Assembly (NCBI RefSeq): GCF_026745355.1
Contig: NC_079209.1
Coordinates: 124,001-188,000, forward strand
DNA from: Beta vulgaris subsp. vulgaris
Taxonomy: Eukaryota > Streptophyta > Magnoliopsida > Caryophyllales > Amaranthaceae
DNA length: 64,000 nt
Direction of reading: 5' to 3'
The notes beneath the pieces were generated by a model that saw nothing but the letters and a program-made list of their open reading frames with translations, made no database searches and was not told the DNA's origin. Shown here in pieces: positions 13,701 to 24,603 of this stretch (its first letter is position 1; the number at the start of each line of letters is the position of its first letter). The translations under genes and the position numbers were made by a program.

Positions 13701-14360
13701 TTGTAGTCTCTCCATCTTTTGGTTGACAAAATGACCATTTTTCCCTCTTTTTATGCTTTCAATTGCTGAGTTTTTTAATTTAAGGTGGGCACTTATTAGA
13801 TACTAAAAATGAAACTGCAATTTCCACTTTCGTCGTGAGAGTGCAAAACTTCTCTTTGCTTAATCTTTTGAATGTTCAGGGAACCCAAACTCAAGAGAAG
13901 AATGATTTACTTGTGGAAAAGGGTATCGATTATACTGCAGAGCCAGATATATTTCGTCTGGGGTCTTGTATATTTCGAGACATGGTATGACTCTCGTTTT
14001 CATCACCTTCCCTAAAAGTTGTTTCTTAGTTTTTGCTTTACTTATTGTAGATTTTTCATCTTTTGCTTTCGTTTTCGAGCCAGATATGTTTGTGTATTCT
14101 TGTAAGTATACATGTTTGTGCAAAGTCCTACCTTCTAAACCAAGTCCTGTCATCAAAAGGGTGGAGATAATTTAGTATTGAAAGAACAAGATGTTATTTT
14201 GATGATGTTTTAAAAGTGAATCATTTCATAAATGTAGGAAAACAAGGCACTTTTGGAAGTGAATTGCGCTGAAGATTCTAGGAAAAGAATCGTGATTGAA
14301 CATTGTAACATAATCGACAATAATTTCTGGGAAGCACATCCATGGATCCTTGGCGAATAG
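7482..14360 (+). CDS. THG1: tRNA-His guanylyltransferase, two tandem Thg1 domains
   Basis: Adds the extra 5' G (G-1) to tRNA-His, needed for recognition by histidyl-tRNA synthetase. Thirteen exons: 7482-7585, 8740-8874, 8971-9015, 9270-9439, 9585-9667, 10500-10604, 11916-12172, 12850-12981, 13070-13114, 13213-13382, 13490-13575, 13880-13984, 14238-14360; total 519 aa. Two Thg1 domains lie head to tail (about residues 1-214 and 273-519), as known for plant THG1. Domain 1 has the metal-binding IDGRNF (Asp29, Gly30, the same numbering as the human and yeast enzymes) and SDEF (Asp77). Domain 2 has RIDGCHF (Asp near 294) and SDEF. The linker holds a basic stretch, VKRLRRKVMK, that could be a nuclear localisation signal. 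Domain 2 keeps FDGR and HINN; domain 1 has FHAK and HLNN, so domain 1 looks more diverged. Confidence 0.9.
7708..7749. repeat. (AT)n microsatellite
   Basis: About twenty AT dinucleotides in a row within the first intron of THG1. Any ORF across it is a by-product. Confidence 0.9.
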
Positions 14361-16677
14361 CTCCCATTGGGATTTTAGTGCTGACATTTGAGGTACTCAT
14401 GCAGTAACTCTTTTATTGACATAAATGTATTCGTAAATCTTGATTTTCCATCAATGGGGAGTAGTTGCAACATTAATCTTCGAGGCCCCATGTTAATTTT
14501 TTTGATTGTTTGTGGGTTGAGTAGACACATAGTAGGGAGCATTGAAATTTTGTTCCGGTTCAGATGAATATAGGGTTGTAGCTTAGACTGATAGAACTTA
14601 TATTTTGGTCCGGACGATGTCTTGGGTCATTATTAAAAAAAAGGTGATCCTTTCTCTTTTTAATATTAGAATTGAGTTGTTTAATTTTGAATTAAAAATA
14701 GACTCTCTTATGAGACAAACTGATTAATAAAAATCGAATAAAATATATCATATATTTATGGTGATGAAAAACTGATTAATAAAAATCGAATAAAATATAT
14801 CATATATTTATGGTGACGAAAAGGGTCATCTTATCTCATCAAATATGACATAGCCTTATATGACATGGTGACGAAAAGGGTCATCCTTATCTCATCAAAT
14901 ATGACATACTCTCCCAAATCCTAGTGTTATATCCACCAAATAGAGAAAGATCCAATTAGATTCAAGTTATCGTTGGACCATAATCTTATTAATATCATCA
15001 TCACCAGGCTGCTACTTTTTTGGTTTTTCTTTTTTTGAAATTCCTATCATTTCACATCTCTTTCAAGAAAGAAGAAATTATAGAAAAAGAAAGAAAGTAA
15101 AGGCATATATTGGTCCATGAATTTATGTCTAAAAAGATTCGACCTTGATGCATGTATCTGAGTTTAATCATCTTATTGTAATGTAATCTAAAAGTGTACT
15201 CGATAGGATGGCTTAGAAGAGCGATAATGACACAGATTTTCAACAAAAAAATTAGTTGTCACTTGTCAGTATCTAATTCTTGGCAGCTTAAACCACAATT
15301 ATGAATTATGAATTATGAATTATGAATTATTCATGTCTCTCTCACTTTAAAAGTTGGTTAGGCACATTAGAACTTACACGTGATATATAAGCAACTTGCC
15401 AACTTGCTCTTCCAACGACCAACTATCAGTTATCACAACAAATATTAAGAGTACAATTATTCAAATTCAATTTGAATAGCTATCCACCTATAGTAGATGG
15501 GTATTAAGAGTACAATTATACTACATTGTTATTGTCCCACATTATCTAGACCATATCAACTTCTATCGATATTACATGCTACTCTTCAAAGAATTATGTC
15601 TTTGCTGGCGTATGATTTTTGTTTAAATTGTTCAAACTAATGAGATTGATGGCTAAGCTATTCAAAAGTTGAGATGGTATGTTAAGAAACTTACATGGAA
15701 TATACATAAATTTGAGAAAATTTATCCATAAATTGACATGAAATGTCCATAAATGTGATGATGTGTTCATCAGATGAGGTGATATGTCCAAGATAAAGAT
15801 AAAACATCCATAAAATGAAACTCTAAATCTATAACTAAATAGTGTTTATGTTCATAATATCAAATGGTAATAATTCTTTCTCGCTAATACATGAGTGTGT
15901 GATGTGTGTCACTCCTTATATCGTTTATTTCTTGTATGCATTGGTATCACTTTGTTGTACGTAGTCTTACAAATTAAGCTAAATTATAGAAGTGTCACTG
16001 TCTGTATATCAAAAAAGAATTAAATATATGAGGTTTACTGGTCCGTTTTACATTGATTGATACGCTTTAATTCTTCTATGTAGTACTCGCATCCTATCAA
16101 TATATTTTCTCTATTTGTCCGTCTAACATTGATTGTACACTTCTCAAGTTGGTGTGGCTCCACGTATTTAATATTATTTCTCTCTTTTTGAGGATCATCC
16201 AAGAATAATTGAGAAACATCACCACTTTTACTTCAAAATATCGATACCCCTAATCCGTTTATTATAATAAAAAATCTAATTCCGATCCTATATGCAGCTT
16301 ACCACACCTTCAGTTAACCGTGCAGTCAATTCACATTTTGTATTTTAAAATTAGTAATAATATGGTAAGTTAGTCATAATTGTCGAGGGTTACTTATTTG
16401 TTATGTCTCTTCTTGAGGAGTGGTCTTGCGCGTAAAATTCAAACTAAAACATAAGTAACCCCTACAATATATATAAGTAGTCCAAATAAATAATTCATAT
16501 TATATCAATAAATAATTACATGGCCATTAGTTGTACGGTCAACTACACTTACGAAGTCGAATAAAACTTTTAAGATCCTATACCAACGAAACTATAGTGC
16601 TTAATATAAAATAGACGGCGTTACTAACCTAACATTTTTATTATGGCTTTAGTTTACAACTTCGGCCTTACTAGTTA
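14361..16677. other. Intergenic region with short tandem duplications
   Basis: THG1 3' flank. At 14716-14910 two unrelated short segments are each duplicated: a unit of about 51 bp (copies starting near 14717 and 14767), then a unit of about 54 bp containing GGTGACGAAAAGGGTCAT. At 15297-15330 there are about five copies of the 7-mer AATTATG. No ORF here resembles a protein. Confidence 0.55.
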
Positions 16678-16948
16678 CTCCCTCTGTTTCCTAAATATCT
16701 TTCCACTTACTGTTCCTACAGATACCAAGAAAAATCAAGTTGTGTGGGGCATGGTGTGAGTAAAGTAGGAGAGAGAAAGGGGTTAAGATAAATAAACAAA
16801 TAAAAAGGGTGGTGAACCATATGATAGTGACATGAGAGGGTAAATAGGGAAATTTGTTTTGCCAAATAAGGAATAAAGCAAAAGAGAGAAGATCTTTTGA
16901 AAACACCCTTAAACGGAAAGAGGGAATATCTTTAGGAAACGGAGGGAG
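16678..16948. mobile_element. Stowaway-type MITE
   Basis: A 271-bp element with ends CTCCCTCTGTTTCC and its inverted counterpart GGAAACGGAGGGAG, flanked on both sides by TA (16676-16677 and 16949-16950). Ends of the type CTCCCTCCGT with TA target sites are the signature of Stowaway (Tc1/mariner-derived) MITEs. Confidence 0.85.
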
Positions 16949-16971
16949 TACTAATGAGTTACTACTTACTA

Positions 16972-17230
16972 CTCCCTCCGTCCCATAATATAGTGCCTAT
17001 TTCATTTTTGGTGGGTCAAACTTTAAAATCTTTGACCGAATATTCTCATTTGTATATATAAAAAAAACATATTCATGTGGGATCTTGTTAGATTCGTCTC
17101 AATGTGTAGTTTCATAATATCAACTTTTTATATTTTTTATTAATACGAAATTGAAGATATTAAAGGTCAAAGTTACGTCTTGAAGATCGTGTAAAATAGA
17201 AACAAGCACTATATTATGAGACGGAGGGAG
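16972..17230. mobile_element. Stowaway-type MITE, second copy
   Basis: A 259-bp element with ends CTCCCTCCGTCCCATAATAT and the inverted ATATTATGAGACGGAGGGAG, flanked by TA at 16970-16971 and 17231-17232. It lies only about 20 bp from the preceding Stowaway element but has a different interior, so the two are separate insertions of different subfamilies. Confidence 0.88.
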
Positions 17231-17240
17231 TATAATAAAA

Positions 17241-17308
17241 GTAACTTGAAAAGCAATGGGAAACCTCGAATTCAAGGTCAAAGATTTGAAAGTGACCGTT
17301 GACGCTTT
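17241..17308. promoter_or_regulatory. Conserved upstream block A (W-box-like motifs)
   Basis: This block contains AAGCAATGGGAAACCTC, GGTCAAAGATTTG and GTGACCGTTGAC. An almost identical block is found at 20842-20910. GGTCAA and GTTGAC are the reverse and forward forms of the TTGAC W-box core bound by WRKY factors. Each copy precedes one IPKRG microprotein gene (19.7 and 24.4 kb). The conservation is seen; a regulatory role is inferred. Confidence 0.5.
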
Positions 17309-17900
17309 CAATAGACAGTAATAGGTTGGTCCCCTTGAGAATAGAAAAAAAGAATTAGATGGTCAATTGGTCATGCATTCATGCCACAGACCAAATACCA
17401 TCATAATGTTCAAACAGAGTGTCGGATTCACACAGGTAAATGTGTTGAGTTTTTGTGTTCTTTATTTCGGGAAAATTTTAAAAAAATAGAATGAATTGTG
17501 TCTTTAAATAAATAGTGTTCTCACTCATTTTATGAACATCATCAACAGATCTCCTTGCATCTTAAAAGGAGCAATATACAATTTCATAATAGACCTAATG
17601 ATTCATCCAATTGAATCTTATGTTTTCTTTTTTGGCACTAAACCAAATATAGTTGAGATGTCCATATTATAACTTTGGAAAACCAAAAACAAGGCATCTA
17701 GAATTAATTGTTAAATTTCGAATTCTTGATTTACCTGTCAAGCCATTTCTGGTTTTTCATACTATAGTTTTGGGCGTCGTTTTGCCTCAAAAAATTGTTG
17801 GCTCATATACAATGTTTAAGAAAAATTGGTCGGTGATAATGTTTGATAGGAATCTTAAAGATTGAATATATCAAAATTCTCTTTTGTAACATCTTTACTT

Positions 17901-18471
17901 CTTTTTAGAAGAGAAATTTCATTAATTAAAGGTCAACCTACATCTACAATAGGTATTAGAAAAAAAACAAGATTTAATCAAACAAGGGTTGGTCCTAGAG
18001 GAAACTACAATGAACTAGATCGAGCAATACAACGCAGCACATTTGTATTTGCTGAATCACGCTAGCTATTATTGAGGAAGTCTATATTCTGATATAATTT
18101 GGAAAATCATTTTTGATCGAGCCATGTTGACCGCATCTGAGGTTCTAATACATTCATGTTGAATCTCGAACTTCAACCAACGAGAATAATTTCTCATACC
18201 TAAATACAAAAAAATCATACTCACAACTTTCGTAGGGGATGTAGAAGTATATCTCTACAACAGAGACTAAAATCTCCATAATAAGGTTTGAGAAAATCTC
18301 ATAAAAATAGACTAATTTATTCAACAAAACAAGAAAATGAACTAAAAATTGAAAATAAAAGGAAAAAAGGGGGCTTATCATGTATAAAATCATTCATGGC
18401 AGTCTCTAACTCGTGAAAAAGGAATAAGAGAGGCTAGGGTTTGAGAGAGAGGGATAGGGGAAGGCTAGGAT
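17901..18471 (-). mobile_element. Short non-LTR retroposon, copy 1
   Basis: About 571 bp, inserted on the minus strand, with a perfect 19-bp direct repeat on each side (17882-17900 and 18472-18490; contains GTAACATCTTTACTT). The minus-strand head has runs of CTCTC and CCTAGCC. Its body (about 18140-18470) is clearly similar to 25790-26120, the second copy. Long variable target duplications and no terminal inverted repeats indicate LINE-mediated retroposition. The minus-strand ORF at 18154-18393 is a by-product. Confidence 0.75.
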
Positions 18472-18490
18472 TTTTGTAACATCTTTACTT

Positions 18491-19515
18491 ATTCATATTG
18501 TGATTAATTAGGATTTTGTTTCTTGAATTCATATTTTCTTAAAATAAAGTTGGATTATAGCATAATTTTTGAAGATGCAAACATTATTAAGTTATCTTGA
18601 TAATGTAATTTGAATTTAGCACCAGATGCTGACATGTTTAGGTGTTTAGTTATTTATTAAAGAAAATGTGTGAAACCAATGCAAGATAAAAGCAAGATGA
18701 TGCATGTTAAATAAAAGAGCAGTTGTATCCTACATTTGTGCGCATAAAGCTAATACTAGAAGAAAACATTTATTAAGTGATTTTCATCTAGATCTTTTTC
18801 ATGAAAGATAGCTAAAGTTTGTACTCAATAGTAGAGCAGTGAGATTCATCTAGATATATTCTGCCTCCACAACTGATAACTCCATGCATGCATCTATCCC
18901 ATTTCTTAACTTCATCTATTGAGTATTGACTATGACTTTCACGAGAACAAAATGATCAATTTCTTAAGTCCAACCATAAAATCGCAGAAAATGAATTCCA
19001 TAATTTCAAACAAGACATCGAAGCAGCATACAAACAAACAAACAAAAGATGATTCTTTCTCTCTCACTATGGAGTATTATTAATTTTATTATTATTATAG
19101 TACTCCGTCCTACTTGGTACTTGGTTAGAAGTGATTTCGTGAACCTTATAACACCACGTGATTTTTATGCAACTTGGTCATATAACATATGATTTCACTT
19201 GAAAAGAAAGTATGTTAGTATGGTACCTTTTCTTTTCGATGGGAAACAAAGTATGTACCTTTATCTGTGTTTCGTTGCACTTGTCATTTGATCAAGGGAG
19301 CAGTTAACTTTAATAAATACACGTCTGTGGTACTGTCTGTCTTTATCATCATTGGGCCAGTCACAGTTACAGTCACTGTAATTTATCTAAGATTCGGTTT
19401 ACACCTGCCTATAGTTTACTACGACAATTAAATATTCATAAACTCGATCATTACCAACTTATACAGTCTACACTCTACAGTCTACAGTGCGTAGTTGAAG
19501 GAGAAAAGTCCTATC
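18491..19515. other. Upstream region of the 19.7-kb microprotein gene
   Basis: No gene is seen. At 19144-19164 there is a G-box (CACGTG at 19155-19160) inside ATAACACCACGTGATTT. The same sequence with one change recurs at 22220-22240 upstream of the next microprotein gene. A second shared stretch, ATCATCATTGGG near 19347, corresponds to ATCATTATTGGG near 22300. Confidence 0.5.
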
Positions 19516-19523
19516 TATATAAA
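19516..19523 (+). promoter_or_regulatory. TATA box of the 19.7-kb microprotein gene
   Basis: TATATAAA, 178 bases before the ATG at 19701. The transcript leader would start near 19550 and include four copies of AAAATCTA at about 19636-19665. Confidence 0.5.
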
Positions 19524-19700
19524 GGAGCAGTGAGTAACTGATAGAGCCATCGTCAAAATAAAGCCACCAACCAAAACCATATAAACTTCTCTTAGCTTAC
19601 TTGTTCAACTATTATATTACTACTCTAAAGAATAAAATCTAAAATCTAAAATCTAAAATCTAAATCAGGAAGAAAGAGTAGAAGAAGATCAGATATTGAG

Positions 19701-19898
19701 ATGGCACTGGCAGGAGGAGGAAAGAGGATGTCCAACGGTGGAAGTGAGTCACAGAGGAGTACTTCTCCTTCTCCTTCCCCTGGGCGTCTGATCCCCAAAA
19801 GAGGTCAAGTCAAGGGTCGGATTGTAAAGGGATTGGCTAACTCTGTTGTAGCTGCTATCTTCTCACTTGCTACTAATTCTCATCGTCGTTCATTCTGA
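19701..19898 (+). CDS. IPKRG-motif microprotein 2 (65 aa)
   Basis: An intronless gene for a 65-residue, strongly basic, serine-rich protein. The N-terminal part contains NGGSESQRSTSP followed by an extra SPSP; the core is RLIPKRGQVKGRIVKGLA, then NSVVAAIFSLA, then a basic tail ending HRRSF. It is nearly the same as the protein at 24.4 kb, including the N-terminal serine-rich part, so the two are recent duplicates. There is no signal peptide or long membrane segment; the segment after the Lys-Arg core could form a short amphipathic helix. A TATA box lies at 19516 and a likely poly(A) signal AATAAA at 20100. The role is unknown to me; a nuclear or cytosolic peptide, or a peptide precursor, are both possible. 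Confidence 0.8.
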   Translation: MALAGGGKRMSNGGSESQRSTSPSPSPGRLIPKRGQVKGRIVKGLANSVVAAIFSLATNSHRRSF

Positions 19899-22482
19899 AA
19901 AATGATAATATCAACCTTTTCTTTTTCTTTTTCTTCTCATATGGTTTCTTCTTATTAATTAGTTATGTAGATCAGATTTATTAGAGTGCAAAAAGTTTGG
20001 AGCTTGTATATATCCATCTCCACTTGCAAAATTTTGGAATTACTACTATATCATCAACTATTTAATCACTCTTTCATCTTTCAATTTTGTGTTTTGTTAA
20101 ATAAAGCTCTTTAATTTCTCACATCATCATTCTAGAATTACTACTTAGTAGCTACTACTAAATTAAAATTAATTAAATGCTGGTTAATCATTTCCCTTTC
20201 CTATGATCAATTGTTGTTATATATATGATCTCCATCATTAACAATGAAAAACTATATATGCATTTAACTATTACCTTTTAAGTTTTACCTCTCCCTCTTC
20301 TCCCCCGACATTTAATTTTAATTACCCTCTATGAATTAACCATACTTCTTGTTTAAAGCTTGCAACAACAATATGTTTTTGTATTATAATAGAAACATGG
20401 TTTAGAAGTTAGATATGGTAGATACTTTCATTGACTAATACTTTCTTTTTAACGGAATATAAATATATTGAGATTCTTGCTTGCAACTTTTATCTTAATA
20501 AAAAGAGAAACATCATATATATTTTGCTCTCTAAACATATTTTAGGTGAGCCTGAGGCGGTAAGGTGATGATTAGCTGGTAAGCACGTAAACAAGTAACA
20601 CATATATTTTAGAAAAATGATCGCTTAAGTTTTTACTTTATTAATTTATTGCTTCATTATTTTTGCATTATTTTTTAAAGTCAAAATTACAAACTTATAA
20701 AGTTATAATAACTATAAGTCATAAGATGAAGGCAAAGCTGCCTTCCTTTCTTAATTTGCAACTTGGAACGGTAGCATTTTAGTGGTATATTATTACTTGC
20801 CATTTTCTTAGAGATGCTAATACTGACCTTACATCACTAATTCAACTTCAAAAGCAATGGGAAACCTCTTGTAAAAGGTCAAAGATTTGGAAGTGACTGA
20901 CTGTTGACCGATTATCATGATATAGTAAAAATATCGATCATGCACAAATGCACTCAAGCTGGCATCCCAAAATCCAAATGCTTAAAGGCTAGAACATTGT
21001 CAATCGTTGAATTCTTTTCAGTATCTACTTATTTTCTCTTGTATGTTATTTATACGCAACTTATTCAATAACACTTTTTTTTTACTTTCAATAGTTAGGT
21101 TTTTGGGGTCATCAAATTTTCTCTCATCCTATTTACTATACTCGCACCATTTTTCTTAACTATGTATGTAAGCCATCATCCAATGACGTTAGACATTGCG
21201 CCACCTATCCTCCCCAATTCTCCAAATTAGCCAACACTCTCTCTCCTTTCCAAATTATTAACTTTATTTTTTTCCTAATTCGCATAAAAAGGTTTACGGT
21301 GAAGAGTTGTTTATTATTCTCTCCTCCCTTCTTTTTATTATATTTATAGATCTAGCCCGTTGGATTTCAATCATTAACAACACTCTTATAAATAGGGTTT
21401 GTCCTACCTAACTAATTTTTGCGTATTTAGTTGAACTTTTTAAACTTATCTGAGCTTATTAAACCTTATTTTTGAGAGTTTCAGACCTTATTTTTGCTGA
21501 CATGAACTTATTAGAACTTATTGACATTATTAGTCCTTATTAGACCTCATCTAAACTTATATGAACTTAAGTTTTATGATAAATACTAAAAATAAGATGA
21601 ACAGAACATGCTCATAGAATATTCTAATAGACAAGATCACTTAAATATACTTGTAAACTTATTTATTCTGATAAAGACTAAAATGAGATAAACAGATTAG
21701 ACTCATAGAATATGTTTAAAAACAGAGTTACTTAAGTAAACTTAAGAATTACAAAATTGCATGGTAAAGAAAATATAAAAATTTGAATAATGTAAAAACA
21801 TGCAGAAAATTAGCTTCTATGAATATATACTTAGATTAATCATTGATTCCCCATTAATAGTCATTTTCATATATCCTTTTCAAAAAGAAGGCCAAATAAA
21901 AGTTTCCACCTAACTTGTACAGTTCTAGTCTCAGTCAAAATGTTTCTAGTTCGTTTAGTTTTGCCTACATGCATGCATCTGGGCTTGCTTTATAAAACTA
22001 GATCTATTTGTAAAAAAGTCAAATATTAAACTTTATTCTAGTCCAACCAGAAATCAAGACATGGATTCCATATCTGCAGCTTAGCCAGCTTGCAAAGGAC
22101 ATGAAAGCAATAAAACTGTGATTCTTTTTTTCTTTTCACCATTTTGTTGGCTGCTAGTTTTTTCTCTGAAAAGGAAGTTGGCTGCTAGTTAAATAAGTAT
22201 TCATTAATCATCCCCTAAACCTTATAATACCACGTGATTTATATTTCAATTTGCTCACTTACTTTGATGGCAATTACTTTAAGAAAAGCACATCTTTTTC
22301 ATCATTATTGGGTCACTAAAATTATTCTATCACTTAGCTTTTGTTAGCGGCAGGCTAGCTCTCTATAGTTAGGAGATAAGAATGACAATAGAAAATTAAC
22401 ATTTTCATATATACAACCTTAGCTTTAGGGTTATAAATAAACAATAAATATTGTTTTTTTTTTTTAAGTAGTGCTTCTTCCG
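19899..22482. other. 3' flank of microprotein 2 and upstream region of microprotein 3
   Basis: No gene is seen. Positions 20842-20910 repeat the conserved block of 17241-17308 (GGTCAAAGATTTGG, GTTGACC). Positions 21420-21600 contain many AACTTATT words, like 5900-6030 and 46960-47230. Positions 22220-22240 repeat the G-box block (CACGTG at 22231-22236). These shared blocks support a segmental duplication of the upstream region together with the small gene. Confidence 0.5.
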
Positions 22483-22492
22483 TTATTTTTTT

Positions 22493-22602
22493 GAATTTTT
22501 TCCTTAAATAATGCAAAAGTGGGTTTTAATTCCCAAAATATGCCCAAAAAAACTAAAATTCCCTGCATACCGTCCACGTAGGACGGCACGCGCGAATATT
22601 TT

Positions 22603-22640
<38 letters not shown>

Positions 22641-22992
22641 TAAACCGCTACGGTTTATTATGAAATCTGATATCTGCTTACCATATTTTGCAAGGTAGTA
22701 AACCGCTACTCCGAGTAGCGGTTTACATTTATAAACCGCTACTCCGAGTAGCGGTTTACATTTATAAACCGCTACTCCGAGTAGCGGTTTATATTTATAA
22801 ACCGCTACTCAGAGTAGCGGTTTATTTCAAAATTAAACCGCTACTTTGAGTAGCGGTTTCCGTGGGTTAAAACAAAAAAAAAAAAATTTTCTCGCGTGCC
22901 GTCCTACGTGGACGGTACGCAGGGAATTTTAATTTTTTTGGGCATATTTTGGGAATTAAAACCCACTTTTGCATTATTTAAGGAAAAAATTC
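22493..22992. mobile_element. Foldback-like Mutator-type MITE with palindromic minisatellite
   Basis: A 500-bp element with inverted ends of about 100 bp (left GAATTTTTTCCTTAAATAAT; right the inverse), flanked by a 10-bp direct repeat TTATTTTTTT at 22483-22492 and 22993-23002, though this target is low-complexity. The core holds five tandem units of about 33 bp starting near 22699, 22732, 22765, 22798 and 22833. Each unit contains a palindrome centred on the short arms AAACCGCTACT and AGTAGCGGTTT. A poly(T) run of about 30 precedes them. The whole element can fold on itself. No coding capacity. Confidence 0.8.
22699..22860. repeat. Tandem palindromic minisatellite, 5 units of about 33 bp
   Basis: Units 1-3 carry a perfect 27-bp palindrome with CTCCGAG at the centre. 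Unit 4 has CTCAGAG and unit 5 has CTTTGAG, and both remain largely self-complementary. A shortened relative (AAACCGCTACGGTTTA) lies at about 22643. The spacers read CATTTA or TATTTA. Confidence 0.9.
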
Positions 22993-23397
22993 TTATTTTT
23001 TTTTCTATTGGACATAGCAATTCCACTTTTGATAAAAAACAACTTTAATTGATACCAAGTATTATTTTCATTTTATTTTACTAAAAACATCATTAATTAC
23101 TCACTAATTCACAATTTATTGTTAAAGAGGTACTTTTATTTTATTAAGTGTTCATTTCTTTCTCCTATTCTAGTAATTTTAAGGGTACTTTTATGCTAAA
23201 TTATATATTTACTTTTTCCACTTTGTTAAAAATTATGTCCAAAGCTATTATTGCAATAGGAAAAAAAAAGATGAAGTATTAACTGAGAATTTATGACATA
23301 ATTAGATACTCCATCAATCAATGTAAATAATGCTCATTTCTTGCTTGAATTTTCATTTTTAACTTTTTATAGATAACCTTTTAAGATTACATATATC

Positions 23398-23943
23398 TAG
23401 GGCTGGCAAAAACTGACCCAACCTGATAACCCGACCTGAAACTGACCTGAAAATTCCGGGTTTGGGTTGAGGTTTTCGACCTGAAAAAAAAAAGAGTCGA
23501 CCCAACCCGACCTGAAAATATAATGGGTTAGGTTCAGGTTAATCTTTTCAACCTGAAAATAACCCGAAATGACCTGATTTAAAAATAACTTATATTATGT
23601 TAGGTTAGCCCTTAGCCGGTTAGGTTATAATATAGGGCCAAGCCCAACTCACTTCAATTTGAAAATTCCGGCTTTGAATGTTGAAACTTAAACATGTTAC
23701 ATGTTCATTAGCTTTAGCTTTTTGAATTAAGTTGACAGTTTTTTGATTATTGGATATTTAGATTTTTATTTCAGGTCATTTTGGGTCGGTTTCGGGTCAA
23801 CCCGGAAAATATAAGGTCGGGTTTGGGTTGAGATTTTCAACCTGAAATATAAATCAGGTCGGGTTTGGGTCAGGAGTAAGTGACCTGAAATACAAATCAG
23901 GTCAACCTGAAACTGACCCAACCCGACCTGATTGCCAGCCCTA
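23398..23943. mobile_element. hAT-type MITE
   Basis: A 546-bp element with 12-bp inverted ends TAGGGCTGGCAA / TTGCCAGCCCTA and a perfect 8-bp target duplication, CATATATC, at 23390-23397 and 23944-23951; 8-bp duplications and this end type are typical of hAT transposons. The interior is packed with short direct and inverted copies of GACCTGAAA, CAGGTC and GGGTTGGGTT-like words, which look like subterminal transposase-binding repeats. No transposase is present. Confidence 0.88.
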
Positions 23944-24205
23944 CATATATCATATTTCTTTGTTTACTATACTTTTCTAATAAATAATTTTAGAAGTAAT
24001 AAATGCTACTATCAAAACTAGTATAACAATCTTAAATATTTAACACCCATCATATACATATAAAACTATTACTAAGTCTCATAAATCTTCAATTACCCTT
24101 TGAAAATTCTTAAATCATTAAATATTGTAAATCTCCAACAAGGACTGAAAGTTGTTAAGTGAAATTATGAGAAGAAAACAGGGGTAGTTCTGGAATGCAA
24201 AGCAG

Positions 24206-24213
24206 TATAAAAG
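24206..24213 (+). promoter_or_regulatory. TATA box of the 24.4-kb microprotein gene
   Basis: TATAAAAG, 155 bases before the ATG at 24361; similar spacing to the TATA box of the 19.7-kb paralogue. Confidence 0.55.
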
Positions 24214-24360
24214 CACCACAGTGGCACTTCATTAGAGCCATCAAACATTTGGAAACATCACCAACACCAAAAAAATAAAAAATTTTCCTTCTCCTTCTCA
24301 TTCTAGTTCACAGTTGACACTACTCTTAATCAGCATCACAAGTTGATAAAATCAAATAAG

Positions 24361-24534
24361 ATGGCTGGAGGAATAAGGAGAAGCATGATTAATGGTGGAA
24401 GTGAGTCACAGAGGAGTACTTCTCCTGGCCGTCCGATCCCCAAGAGAGGTCAAATCAAGGGTCGGATTGTGAAGGGATTGGCTCACTCTGTGGTTGCCAT
24501 CTTTTCACTTGCTACACCTTCTAATCGTCGTTGA
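24361..24534 (+). CDS. IPKRG-motif microprotein 3 (57 aa)
   Basis: An intronless gene, 57 residues from the ATG at 24361; an upstream TTG in frame is not a credible plant start. The sequence runs MAGGIRRSMINGGSESQRST, then RPIPKRGQIKGRIVKGLA, HSVVAIFSLA, and a short basic end. It is the closest paralogue of the 19.7-kb gene, sharing NGGSESQRSTSP and GRIVKGLA; the SPSP insertion is missing here. In the 3' flank a (CAT)n microsatellite starts about 35 bases after the stop. Both copies have a similar 3' flank (AGTTTGGAGCTTGTA, near 19997 and 24690), another sign of a recent duplication of the whole gene. Function unknown. Confidence 0.8.
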   Translation: MAGGIRRSMINGGSESQRSTSPGRPIPKRGQIKGRIVKGLAHSVVAIFSLATPSNRR

Positions 24535-24567
24535 ATCATCACCGTCTCATTAAATCATCCAATCTCC

Positions 24568-24603
<36 letters not shown>
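24568..24603. repeat. (CAT)n microsatellite
   Basis: About twelve CAT triplets in the probable 3' untranslated region of microprotein 3. Confidence 0.9.
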
